DNA of 64,000 bases from Polydactylus sextarius (Eukaryota; Chordata; Actinopteri; Polynemidae), in the NCBI GenBank assembly GCA_016801845.1, contig CM028907.1:16460598-16524597 (forward strand). The letters run 5' to 3'. Positions 14,511 through 31,000 of the stretch are shown in pieces. Under the pieces are notes generated by a model. It ran no database searches. It was not told where the DNA came from and saw only the letters and a program-made list of their open reading frames with translations. Position 1 is the stretch's first letter. Each line of letters begins with the position of its first letter. The position numbers were made by a program, and so were the translations under genes.

Positions 14511-14954
14511 TCAGCTTCACCTTTATATCTAATAAATCTTGTCAAATCTGTGGGAAAACTAAATGTGTGATATTCATCAAACTGATGATAAAAAACAATG
14601 ATATTATGTACAGAAAAGAGGCCTGTTGCACATCCGGTTTAAAGGTGCACATTATAAGAGTAATTTAGACCTTATAGAAGGTCTATAGGGTATAATTATT
14701 GGGCACAGTTTGGTGCTAATTATAGGAAAATGATGTGTTGCTGATACATGTTGTTAGGGAACTAAGTATTAGTTGAGCATTTCATAAAAAGAAAAAGCTC
14801 CTGAACTGACAATGTGGAATAAAACTACTCTAAAATCTAATATCTCTTATTTATCGTAAAGGATAGAAACAAAAATCCCTTTATTTGAGTTGAGCAGCAC
14901 TGATTTGTTCAGAGGTGAAGCAGAGAAGGGTCTGCATCCCACTGAGGATCAACG
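14511..14954. other. Intergenic DNA after the tRNA
   Basis: AT-rich, no gene seen. At 14666-14685 there is an 8 bp perfect inverted repeat (TAGACCTT/AAGGTCTA, 4 nt loop). It is preceded near 14638 by a TTTAAAGGTGCAC motif like the end of the MITE-like element at 6147, possibly a decayed relative. Confidence 0.4.
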
Positions 14955-15274
14955 GTGGAACAGCGGAAAGAGGCACTGACAACCTCAACCACCATCTTCA
15001 TTCCTGGGCTGTGGAGTGTCCTGATCGGCAGCATCACCTCCTGGTATGGGAACTATACTGCCAATGACTGCAGTGCTTCAACTGAACGCTCTATTAGAGC
15101 ACCTCTCCTATTCCTGTTGGACATTTATATTAGGGGAGTGATGAGGCACATGTCACATTCAAACAATGGACTGATCAGGCTGCTGAGGTCTGGCAGATGT
15201 CTCAGCACTCACTCAGCCAAATCTGAGAGACTGATTGAGTAGAACAGTTTTTACCCACAGGGTTATTCGGACAC

Positions 15275-15276
<2 letters not shown>
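14955..15276 (+). mobile_element. LINE 3' fragment (degenerate C-terminal end of a reverse-transcriptase ORF)
   Basis: The plus-strand frame from 14955 reads WSVLIGSITSWYGNYTANDC, then LLFLLDIYIRG, LLRSGRCLSTHSAKSERL, a stop at 15240-15242, and NSFYPQGYSDTS in the same frame. This order matches the C-terminal region that follows the reverse transcriptase in many fish non-LTR retrotransposons (ITxWYGNxT, LPSLxDIY, LLPSGRRYR, SFxPQAI). The catalytic domains are absent, and substitutions and a stop are present, so this is a dead, 5'-truncated copy. A (CA)n tract follows directly. The family (L2/Rex1/CR1-like) is not resolved. Confidence 0.75.

Positions 15277-15315
<39 letters not shown>
15277..15315. 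repeat. (CA)n microsatellite
   Basis: 39 bp of CA abutting the LINE fragment. Confidence 0.97.
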
Positions 15316-15317
<2 letters not shown>

Positions 15318-15722
15318 TCACCGTAAAACCACTTAAATGGGTACAAATGACTGTTTCTTGTTCTGACACCTTTTAAAAAGCATGGGTCAATTATTTGTTA
15401 CACTTTAATTTAATTTCAGTTTAATATGAGGTCTCTACAGCACTCAACACTTTATTCCCATTGCAACTTTACTGCCCTGCTGCCTTCTAGAATGTTTTCA
15501 TTTACACGTTTTTGTTCTTTTTGTCCCCCACAATTTTTTTACTATTTTTTTAATCCGAATTTTTAAAAAAATTCAATTCTTCTGTTGTTATTTTTTACTG
15601 TCTCTTTATCATTAACAAATCTATGATAGAGTTCCCCCCTCTTCCTTTCATTGCATGTTTTTATACTGTATTTCTGTGCAAGTGACAAACAAAAAGCTTT
15701 AAAATTGATCTGCTACATAAGA

Positions 15723-15732
15723 TATCGCGAGA
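15723..15732 (+). promoter_or_regulatory. TATCGCGAGA element upstream of the perilipin gene; probable promoter and non-coding first exon
   Basis: The 10-mer matches the conserved vertebrate promoter motif TMTCGCGANR. It lies in a CpG-rich patch about 220 bp upstream of the perilipin start codon. A consensus donor follows (GTGAGC from 15772) and an acceptor AG lies just before the start-codon exon near 15941, so a short non-coding exon ending at 15771 is plausible. Confidence 0.5.
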
Positions 15733-15952
15733 ACCCGCGGGAAGTTGTCGAGGGTGCGTTTAGATCAACAGGTGAGCGCTGATTGATGAACCGAACACGC
15801 GATGTGAGTGAAAGTTTTGTCTAATGAATCGGCATTTGTCGGGGTGAGTGGGGTATTTAACTGTTTTAAACCGACGACACGACGAATACGTTTAAATATC
15901 AACTGTTTATTCTGCACTGTTATTTTCTCTCTTCTGTTAAAGTGAGTGAAAC

Positions 15953-18406
15953 ATGCCTATGAACAACAACCAGGTGAGTTTAATCGAGTTTAATCCTTTT
16001 TCTTCGGTACCGGGTTCAAACTACGTCATTAAGCGTGATGACTTTTATATAAAATGAATAATGACACCTCCTTAAAATATATTCCGAGCTCAGTTTTTAT
16101 TCTTTCACCTGCGCCACTTTCTCAATTTTTTTCTTTTCTCTAATTTATCATTTGTTTCATGCTGTCCCTTTTGCCCTGGTTGATATTGTCACGTTTAATG
16201 TCCCGTCCTTTGTGCCACTGCAACAGTGCAAAAATGTCTCAAATAAAATAGTTTGAATTTTTATATTTTTACATTTTAATATTAAGTTAAGTGCCAGTCT
16301 CCAAAAAGGCAACAATCAAAGCTCATTGGACTAACCATCCCAGTTGCCAGCAGTTTCAGGGGGACTTTGAACGCCACACAGCTGTGCATTAGAGAAGGAT
16401 TGATGACTCTTGCGTCCCAGTTCCCTCAGGGAAGAGTCAGATAGCATCTAGATTTAATCCTCTCCTCCTCTCCATTGTTTTTTTTTTCTTGCAGAAAGTA
16501 AACAGTGCAGCGGCGAGACTCTCCAAGCTGCCTGTGGTTCGCTCAGCCTGCAACAAGCTGTCAGTCTTATACACTGACACTAAATGCAGCCACCCAAGCC
16601 TGAGGACAGTGTGTGAGGTGCTGGAGAACAGTGTGGCAGCTTTAGGCACAGCCGCCTCACCTGTCATTGTTAAACTAGAGCCCCAGAGTAAGTAGTCAAC
16701 CGTTAGGTTCTCCTGCCACACTGTACACCCACTTTCTGCCCCTGAATTCCCAGTGTATATCTGGACAAAAATGTATAATGGCGTTCATTGACAAATGTTT
16801 TTTTGTTTTGTTTTGGTCAGAAAATAGTGGAAAAAGTCCTATCATTAGTTTTACAGGCACATCATTTTATCAAATCATCAGATGAAAATCCAAATCCAAG
16901 ACTTACAATCGATAAGAGGTGGAAAGTTTCCACACTTGAAAAAAGCTTGAACCTTCAAATATTAAGATTTTTTTCCCTAAAGAGTGACTTTAAAATTGTT
17001 GACTGTCCATAAATGGATGATTTGGGCTGGAGCTTTCCATAGTGGTTCATTATGTGTGCAAGAAAATTATAGTATATTGTTATTTATAGAAGAATAACTC
17101 ATCATCATGTAGTCACCATGTACTGTAAGTTTATTTTAATGGCTTACAAGCTAGTTTAGGTGATTAAAAAAGTGATCATTCACAATGTTGTTTACTAAAT
17201 ACAGCCAGGAGCTGTAGGTGTCATTTGTTGCGATTTTGAGAACCTTTCAGTGACACTTCACTGACTCACTGCCCATAGTTTCCACTGCAAATGATGTGGC
17301 GTGTAAAAGTCTTGACTGGCTGGAGACGATGTTCCCTGTGCTGCACACACCCACGGAGCAGGTAACTTCTCCGCTTTCCTACTTTGCTTTTTTTTTTTAA
17401 GAAAAAATAAGATAAGATCAATTCTATTTTTCTCTGGGTTTGTTTGCTTCACTAAGATCGTCACCTCAGCCAAGAACAAGATGTACGAGATTCAAGGTGT
17501 GGTGAACATCACCGCTCATGGAACTATAGACTGTGTTCAGCACACGGTCACGTGGGTGATGCAGAGGATGCAGCACGGTGACGATGGGGCGAACTGGACG
17601 TTTGTGGAGAGAGCGGTCAGCGCGGCCGCAATGGGACTGGACTCTGCCCTGAACATGTCGGAGGCACTGATGGACCGAGTGCTTCCTCCCACTGAAGACG
17701 ATAAAAGTATGTAGAAGTCACTGAAACGGCAAAATATCTGAGGCCTGATTAAATGTACATATCCCTAAAATTATCTTGTTCCTGACTCTAGATGCAGCAG
17801 TTTACTTGGTGGAGGGCTTCGACGCTGCCACGCTCAGGAGACATTATTCTGTGCGACTGCTTTCACTCGCATCCAAACTGTGTCGGACGACCTGCTATAT
17901 GGTTGGGGCCCAGATGCACTCGGTTCAGGTGTGCTTTGAATAGTTGACATCCTTTGTCTGTTATCAGATGAGATGGTGTTTTTTCCTTTTGTTTTATGTC
18001 TCTTTAACAGAAATGCTGAACAGTAAATGTCTTTAGCTAAAATATTCTGTCTCTTACTTATCAGGTCAAGGAGACTTTGTCCAGGTCTTCAGCTCTGGTT
18101 CAGGACCTTCAGACAACATGCTTGACCTTGATGTGGAGGCTCCAGGAGCTGCCTCAATACCTGCAGCATCAGGTCGTGTCTGTGCTGTTCTTCATCTCCC
18201 AGGTGTACAAGTTGAACTCCCCACCGTCTGAACAGAACCAGTCTAATAAAGTTCAAAGTCACGTCAAAGCACTGGAGGCGTCTACACCTCACAAAGACCT
18301 GGTCCAGATCCACCCGCAGGTCACTCCGACCTGCCGGATGAGGAGGCCCACAAAGACGTCTGTGTTTGACACTGGTTGTAATGTTAAGGGATGTGTGCGT
18401 CGTTGA
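15953..18406 (+). CDS. Perilipin (PAT family), short teleost form, plin2/plin6-like (6 coding exons, 341 aa)
   Basis: Lipid-droplet coat protein. Exons are 15953-15973, 16495-16687, 17279-17361, 17457-17706, 17792-17928 and 18065-18406; their lengths sum to an intact 341-residue frame. The N-terminal PAT domain is clear: ARLSKLPVVRSACNKLSVLYTDTK, HPSLRTVCEVLENSV, PVIVKLEPQI, ANDVACKSLDWLE, FPVLHTPTEQIV, each with counterparts in mammalian PLIN1/PLIN2. A MDRVLPPTEDDK segment resembles the YLLPPxxEE stretch of PLIN1. The protein is much shorter than PLIN2 (about 437 aa) or PLIN1. It ends in a basic tail with RRPT at about residues 321-324, a PKA-type consensus. Human PLIN2 lies close to RPS6 and ACER2, as this gene does, but the sequence looks at least as close to PLIN1 and the teleost-specific plin6. 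I therefore give no symbol. Confidence 0.85.
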
Positions 18407-18480
18407 GTCCACTGTAATTGATGTTTAGGTTATTTTGTCCCATAGATCTCACAAAGTGGTGCAACTAAATATTGGCATAA

Positions 18481-18486
18481 AATAAA
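18481..18486 (+). promoter_or_regulatory. Perilipin poly(A) signal AATAAA
   Basis: 75 nt after the perilipin stop codon. The rps6 gene converges from the other side about 0.55 kb further on. The sequence between holds no other feature that I can support. Confidence 0.75.
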
Positions 18487-19022
18487 AGTTGTTTGAACAT
18501 TCATGGACTTTGTTTCCTCATCTGTCAAGTCTGGAAGCTGCTCAGTGTTTTTGTACAAGCAGCATATGCAAGGAGACCAACAACCAACACTGGAATTAGA
18601 GCTGGAGAAATGAACTTGTTGCATTCTAGAAAATCCCTCTTACTATATTAGGACATCTCAGTTGATTATATGGAGAAACTTGGTACCAGATTTGATGTAA
18701 TAAAAACTGTTTGACAGGAAGTAATGAGTGATTTGATAAAGGCCATTTTAAGATGTAATTTCCAGCCCACTATGTTCAATATGAAATTAATGAACTCTTC
18801 CAAATAGTGTGATGCTGTCAAGTTACAAAGTACTGTATTATTGGCTCTTGATGTGTAGGCACTTCAGTGATTATCATTTTCAGTCTTTTTAAAACTCAAC
18901 TGGCAAAATGGCAACGATATTGCTTAAAATTTAACAAATATTTAGAGTGTGATCTGAACTTGTAAAATAATGACATTACACAGGACATTTTTTTTTTTTT
19001 TTTTTTTTCAGCAAAACATTAC

Positions 19023-19028
19023 TTTATT
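19023..19028 (-). promoter_or_regulatory. rps6 poly(A) signal (AATAAA on the minus strand)
   Basis: Reads TTTATT on the plus strand, 14 nt past the rps6 stop codon, giving a very short 3' UTR typical of ribosomal protein genes. A run of about 20 T (A on the sense strand) follows at about 18989-19008. Confidence 0.85.
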
Positions 19029-19041
19029 TGACTGTTGGTTT

Positions 19042-23376
<4,335 letters not shown>

Positions 23377-23408
23377 TTTGCCAAACCGACCCAACAACGG
23401 TCCGCCAC

Positions 23409-23417
23409 GGAAAAGAG
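23409..23417 (-). promoter_or_regulatory. rps6 5'TOP tract / probable transcription start
   Basis: The minus strand reads CTCTTTTCC about 33-41 nt upstream of the start codon. An initial C followed by a pyrimidine tract is the hallmark of 5'TOP mRNAs under mTOR translational control. Confidence 0.7.
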
Positions 23418-23458
23418 ACCGGATATCCGCACCGTGGTCTCACATAGGCCTCATGTGT

Positions 23459-23468
23459 TCTCGCGATA
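23459..23468 (-). promoter_or_regulatory. TATCGCGAGA element in the rps6 promoter
   Basis: Plus strand TCTCGCGATA, i.e. TATCGCGAGA on the gene's strand. It lies about 40-50 bp upstream of the probable start site and is the same 10-mer as at 15723-15732 upstream of the perilipin gene. Confidence 0.6.
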
Positions 23469-25090
23469 ACTGGCGAGCTATGGTTTCCTGATCAGACTCA
23501 AACTGAAAGTTATTTAACAAAATTTCACCCGCGGAAATAACTTGCTAGATTTACTACACTGATGTATTACATTACAGTTTTATGGTACTTTTATGATAGT
23601 GAGTAATTGTCTTGTAGTTATTTCTCAAATAAAAATAAATGATGCAGTCCATGAAGTAGACGTAATTAAACATCTAAAAATGTCTAATATGGTTAATTAA
23701 ATGCCTCCTTTGTTAAAATGCATATGTATGCTCATCAATTTATTTCAGTATAATTTATATTTTCAGTGTAAATTTATTACAAATGTAAATATGAAAAATA
23801 TTTCTAAAGCTGAAAAGAAGATTAAAATGAAAACAAAAACCAGCTGTTTTAATCACTGTTTATATCTCCACCGTCGGTAGTTTGTATTGTATGGATTAAC
23901 TGTACTCGACACAGCGGCGTGGACTCACTGAGCATGCGTCAGCCAGAGAGTAGAGGAAAAGTTTAGATGTGAAGATAATTATCACTCCGTTATCACCCGC
24001 ATTGAAACATACAACAGTTCCTCGTTTTTCGGTATTTTTGTAGTGACGTATAAACAGTTTCAAATTAACTTCATTAATAACGCCACCAGAGGCCACCAGA
24101 TTTTAAAGCAACAAATGATATGGACAATGAATGAAAACTCAATTAACACAGAGCCAGGAGTTTTCAGATTATGTTCATCTTCAGGTATGTCTGTCCACTA
24201 AAACTCAAGGATGACAGGAAACACAGAAAGTGAAGACAAGATAGTTTGAGTTTTCTAAATCTCAGTATGGTATGATCAATGTCCTCTCATTACAAATACA
24301 TTTGATAACAGGCAGTAAGTGGACACCATTCACGTCTGAGTGTCTGACCAACAGTTCAAAACCAATGATTTGGCCTATTGATTTTCAAAACAAAGGAAAG
24401 CAACAAGTCCTTATTTAAGAGATGAACTATCCTGTTAATCCATTACAAAAAATAAACTATAAATGATCACATCATAGTGACTGACTAATGGATTACTAAA
24501 AATATCCCTATTTTGCCATGATCACTCAAACAACTGTAGTGTATGCACAGTTTGATGTGGTGTAGAGAAGTGTATAGTAAAACAGTACAGTATTAAACCT
24601 AACATTTAAATGTAAAATAGTAAAAAAAATAATAACAACATTTTTTTATTTAAGCCCCACCACTGTTAACAGTTCAGGGAGTTCACAAAAATCACACAAT
24701 TACAAGAATACACATACCCCCCCGCTCGCGTTTTGAAGAAATGGGATTTCACGCGATGACGTTTCAGGAAGTAGGTGGGAGTGAATGCTCTTGGTCTTGC
24801 TCCGACACTCTTTGAGGCGGTCGCTGCAGCTGTCAACGCACACAACGGAGCGTCACTGGAGGCTTTGTGGACGGACCGACGGCGGCTTAAAATGCAGCGC
24901 AGCCTCCGTTACTGCAGTTTATCACACTGCCTCGTGCACAATACGTGTCAGGTCTTACACTTGAACATTTAGCTTGTAATTTAACGAGCTAACTGAAACA
25001 GACTGAGAGAGACAGTGTGTGTGTGTGTATTTTTTTCTCGGGTGCTTTTGTCTGCTCTGTTCGGTCCGTCCGACACCAACTAGTCCAGAC
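23469..25090. other. Divergent rps6-acer2 intergenic region and acer2 promoter
   Basis: AT-rich to about 24700, with no gene seen. From about 24720 to 25090 the DNA is CpG-rich with TGACGT-like (near 24757) and ETS-like AGGAAGT (near 24768) motifs, the likely acer2 promoter and 5' UTR. The motif calls are by eye. Confidence 0.45.
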
Positions 25091-28000
25091 ATGAGTAACG
25101 TTAATCTGATTTTTTGGGACCAGTTGCAGGCTGGCAGCTCCGAGGTGGACTGGTGTGAAGGCAATTACCTTATTTACCCCAGCATCGCTGAATTTTACAA
25201 CACGGTCGGTTTGACAGTCTTTGGACTTTCTGCTAACAATGTGCTGCATTTTCCCCTCTTTTTTTCTTTGCGTAATACAGTTTTGTTTACAGTCACAGCT
25301 GTAGACGAACACAGCTTATCTGGCTTTGTTGTGTGTGTTTTTTTCTCTCTAATGCACTGCTTTCTTGTTTCTTTTAAGATTATTCTGTGTTTAGCTGTAG
25401 CTAGCTGTGAGTTGCACTGACTTTTAACACTTCTGGCTGCTTTTCAAGCTTCAGCATCACGATGTTTACTGTTAGCATCAGGTTACAAATTTTCCTTTTC
25501 TTCATTTCAACTGAATGTCAGTTTGTAAAAGGCCACAGAGGCCTGCGCACTGGTCAACCACTGAACTGCATGTGGTCATTTTCAGCAACACGATCAGCTC
25601 GACTATGATATGTGTGATTTTGTTTTTGCTTTTTTGTTTGTTTTGTTTATTTCTTTTTGGCTCATGGCTTTTCTTTTGTTTTTTTATCATTTCAGATCAG
25701 CAACATTTTGTTTTTTGTTTTGCCGCCCATATTAATGTGCTTGTTCCGCCAATATGCAACACATTTCAACAGTGGGATTTACCTCATATGGATTCTACTG
25801 GTTGTGGTCGGTAAGTTGTCTGGAAGACGTCATTTAATGTCCCATGACCTCTGAACAGATCCTGGTCTTCATCTGCATTCATGAGACACGTTCAGCCTCA
25901 TATATCACATTCTCTAACAAACCATCTTATAAATATTAATAACCTGATCAGACTTATTTTATTTTCTATTCAATATGTTTCTATTTAAATAACATAAATA
26001 CAATACACTTCTGATGTATGTATTTCTTAGGCAGCCAATCGAGTTCATGAACTCTTCCTCCTTTATGTGATGTTCAGTCTTTGTTTGGTCAGAGTTGCCA
26101 GAGAGCACTTCATTTAACAATATTATTATTATATCATGATAATAAGCTCATAATTAAAAGTTGGTGATCTTTATGTTTCAGCTTTAGGTTTCAGCTTAAA
26201 AAGGGCGGTATGGGGAAAAAAATATCGTCACGATAATAGCTGTCATAACAGCTGATAGCTAGACGTTATGATAAAGGCCAAGTCATTATGTCATTAAGTT
26301 TTAAGACTTGATAAAGTTTTCTTAAGCTCCTGGGTGAAAGCTGAACAAACCAGACAGTTAGTTTTAAAAACTTTATTTAAACACACATACAGTTTGTTTT
26401 ACACCTCTGACTGTGTTTATATAATGCATAACTAGTATGTTATGTTACTATGGAGGGAAATTATACATAGATAATTATAATTGCTTTGTTTCCCAGCCCT
26501 ACTTCCTATTTACAAACATGGGAAGGGCAGGATATTATAAACACCCAACAGTATGCATTCCTACACAATAAACAACTAATGTATTATTAAATATGATAGT
26601 TAAAAACATCTTTATAATCATCAGGAAATAGATTTAATGGCAGAAAAGTTGAAGTTAAAGTATGTGTACGCTCCACTTGCACCTTAAATTACAACATCAC
26701 TGATAAGATGTAGGTTTTTCTGAGCTGTGGCTGCTCTTCTCAGTTACAGCTTCAGGTAATCCTGAATCATTTTACTTTATATCATAACTGTGTTTATTCA
26801 TCTAGCCTATTTCTTCAATTTCGTCTGATCCGTCACAGTATTTAGGGCTTAAATTGTGTTACTGTGCGTAACAAAGTGACAGCACAGTGTGCAGCGGTCA
26901 CATTTCCTTGTTTCCTTAGTGCTGTTTGGGAAACACTGTAGTTGCACTGTCAGCAAAGATAACCATGACAGATGACCCTCTGCGCCTCAGAGGTGACCTT
27001 AGCGAATGTGGGGCGGAAAAAAAAAACACACTTGAAAACAATTTGCATAACTGACTTAGAAAAAGGCTGAGAAAATCTGTCGGTCAAATGACAATAAGGC
27101 ATTTATTCTGGACAATGTCACTTTATTTTAAGCATATCAGTGCCTGTTATAGTGGCTTCAGTATCACTGTTACAGCCTGGTTAACTTCTGACTTCCATAC
27201 AAGTGATCAGACTTTTCAAAATAAAAGTAGCGTCTTTGTTTTGTTCACTTGTTGAATGTCCATACCACTAATTATTACGTATGTAGCTCAGGAGCTATGA
27301 GCTGAATCCAGTTTTAGGAATCTGAAGGGGGTTAAATTTTAAACACACAGCTGTCACAGGGTCACATTGTTTCATCTCTCCTCTGGTTGACCCCTGAAAA
27401 CAACATTCAGCTTCTTGTCTATTCAGCTTTGTGTGGACTGACTGAGTTATTCATATAGTTTTGTCTGATTTTATTCCCTGCTACCAGTACCCATACATGA
27501 GCATGAACGGGTACATGTATTCTGTTTCCATTTAAATATGCAAGTAAAGGTTATTGTCATGATCAATTAATGTTCTGGATTAATCATTTGGTCAATAAAT
27601 AATCTCTATAAAATTGCAAAACAGTTATGAAACAAATTCTGATAGCTGATATTGAAGTCAGAACTGATAAATCTCAATTTTGCTACAAAAAATTTGAATG
27701 GTTTAATGGTTTTGCTCCTTTCCTACGAGTCATAAAGATGGCGTCTGTGTGTATATATCTCTAGTTCTAACAACCTGTGGCTTTACATAATATAAACAAC
27801 ACTCCCTCTCTGGATATGAAAGTTGTTGAAACACACAACTGTCCCAGTGGGAGCCTTTTAATGAAAACAGATGATGCTGATAATAAGTCAACTGTTGGAC
27901 CATGATAACGAGGCACTGACAGGTCCTCAGCGTCACTTCACAGCTCAGTTACAGTGACCATGAGTTTCAACTAAGTACCTGTTAATGTAATAAACTTGTC

Positions 28001-31000
28001 GTCTCCATTGTGACTCTTGAAACAGCAGGAATTCCACAACACTGACGCCTAAGCCACTTTTGTTTTTGGGACAAAGTTACATTTGATGACAACTTCCTCT
28101 CACTTTCACTGAACTCAGTTGTCTTCGTCAATAATCAGTTCCTGTTGTTGTTTCAGTTATTTTTCCCACTTTATAAATGGAAACAGAATCATGTCAGCTC
28201 TACGCTAAGCAAAAATACTTAGTTATGACTCCTTATTATAGTTATAGAACCAATAGATTGATTGTTGATGATTGATCAATCAATTGTTACCGTCTCATGT
28301 ACGAAGGCTCTGACTAACTTTGTGTGTGTCTCTTTCTTCCAGGTATCGGATCGACATATTTTCATGCCACCCTCAGCTTCCTGGGCCAGATGCTGGATGA
28401 ACTGGCTATTTTATGGGTGCTCATGTGTGCAATAGCCATGTGGTTCCCTAAAAGATACTTACCACGGATGTTCAGGAGGGATCGGTAGGTCGACCAGTGT
28501 GATAACTCCTCAGAGGCACAAAAGTGACATTTTAATGTGTAAACATGTTAGTAGAGACTTATTGCACCAGTGTACATTGACGCAATGCCTCAAATATGTT
28601 TCCAAATATGTGCATTTATGAGCTATATGTGTTCAGATTTTGACTTAAACTTTACATAAGAGTGAGGTAAGGTGCACCATGTCGGTGTATAAATGCCGTG
28701 CAGCTGTTCACCGGTTTGAACCTTGACCGAGTCAAGATTTCCTGCGTGTCTTTCCCCCAGTCTGCCACTGTCCTGACTCTCTACACTGTCTCTATCATTT
28801 GATATGATATTTAAAAAAAACTTTACATAACAGTGACTGATGCAACAGTTTAGTGTGTTCAGAGGAAGACTATCAGAACATTGTGATCAGTGTTGAGATA
28901 AACTGAAAATCATACACACACAGTCATGGGTGTGTTACATATACATATTTTCATTCACACTAAAAGAACATCAGTGGTTCGTTTGTTTTTTCCGCTGTAC
29001 CTTGTTTCACATTTTCACATTAAATAATTTTCACTTTTAATATCCGTAACAGGGAGTTTCAGTGTGTTCAGTGGGTTGATCTGTGGGAGCTCACTGTTTT
29101 GGCTACTGGTGGGTCATATGATGTGTCAACTTCACTGCGATGACTCCCGTGTTTAATAATAGGACCGTCTGAGATAGCTGACACCAGTTAAAAGCTGCAT
29201 CACATGTCTTTACTTCTCTTTCCATTGTGGCAGAACTGTCATGGCTGCTCTTTCACTTCAAGCTGTCGCTTAATAAATCCTTCACAGTCGCCGCAGCAGC
29301 ACAGCGGTTGTGTGTTTTGCAACGCGGCTCATGCAATGTTGTTTGTGCACAATTGCCACAGATTCTGTTTGCCTGATGTGTTTTTGCTTCTTCTCCTTCT
29401 TCTAAGGTCGAGGTTCAAAGTGGTCATTGGCATCTTGTCAGGAATCACCACAGGGTTGGCCTTTGTCAAACCTGTCGTCAACTCGCTTTCACTCATGACT
29501 CTGGGCATCCCCTGTACCGCGCTGCTCATTACTGAACTTAAAAGGTTGGTGGAAATTTATTTTTCAGTGTTATGCCACATATCACAGCCAATCATCACAA
29601 TTTTTATATGGTTTGTATTTACTTTAATCGAAGAGTCATAAAACCCAGTTTTTTTATTGTTTTGTTTGTTTTGCTTTGTATGAAGTCTGTGCTGCTGGAT
29701 CAGGGCTGGTGAATATTTTTTTTTCACCAGTTCTTCAGTAAATTGGTTGACACTGTTAAAACACAAGAGCTAGCGAGTATCTAGCATCTTAAGTAAAGCG
29801 TAAATCAGTTGCTAGTAAATTTATATTATGAATACATATTTGCTCAATATGTAGTCAGGCCTTTATATATTGCTTTGCTTTATTTTTCATTTATACTAAT
29901 CACAGATTGATTTTTATATGTATTTTTTTCCACTGTATTTTGAACTAAGTCAGTGGAGCTGGATTAGGGTCAGTGAATATGAATTGTTTGTTTAAGCAGC
30001 AAACTTTATCCACCATAAAAACATCCTCACTATGTCCACATGTGAAGTTTTTCCTGAATTCTAAGTAACTAAAAGATAGTTTTGCACCAGTTGTTCCATA
30101 AATTAGTTGGCACTATTAAGGCATAAGAAACGTTTTATCTAGTAGCTTAAAGTGAACAATTGCAAGGAAATGTCTTCATATTATACATGGATCATATTGT
30201 TTAAGTTACCACTTGGCTACACATCAGTTGCACCAGTAATTTAATGAAACGTGTCGCCTGTGATCTTCTGCGTATTTGGCTTTTTGCCCTCACATTGTTT
30301 AATGACACATCGTCTGTTACTCGCTAATTATAGGGTCTATGATGTGAAAGAATGTCCCTGAAAATACAAAACAAACCATTGATGCCCATTAGTGTGGATG
30401 TGGGTGTGTGCATGCGCGTGTTTGTGTCTGTAATGTTTTCCTCCGTCACAGTAATGTGGAGCCACGCACGCTTGTTTCCGTTTCCCACAACCCCTTATTC
30501 ACCACCGTCAATCTTTTAACCTTAAGTCATCTATTGTTCAACCTGTTCAACCTGACATTACTGCCGGTGCCAGTCATCTATTGAAGGTTACTTGTTTTTT
30601 TGTTCTGCTTAAGTGGGAGAGAATTCCTGTGGCCGATGGACTTTTGCCCTTAGAAGGAGCTAACTATTTTGTTGTTGTTTGCTTTTTTCCTTCTCTCTTA
30701 CAGTACATCTGTTGGCCCCTGTTCAAGGTTCTTTCAGCTGGACGAAAACATTGCGTCCAGTGAATAGCTTGTCCGTCGCAAATATTACATCATATGAAAC
30801 CCAGTCGTAGTTGTGCTACGAGTTATTCATAAAGGACATGTAGGATACAAAAGAGTGATTAAAAATTAAAAAACAAAACAGGACAAAGTTCAGTCTAAGT
30901 ATGCAGCAAATGAACACACATAATTTTATATGTGCATTTATACATTTATATTTGTAGCCATGTTTAAAAATCTAAAATATAAAGTGTCGTATGACTTAAA

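Noticed and set aside
15953..18406. Perilipin considered as a pseudogene because it is short
   Set aside because: All six exons join in frame with good splice sites, and a poly(A) signal follows.
18989..19008. T-run next to rps6, considered as the tail of a retrocopy
   Set aside because: The gene has five introns, a 5'TOP start and its own poly(A) signal, so it is the source gene. The run is simply A-rich downstream DNA.
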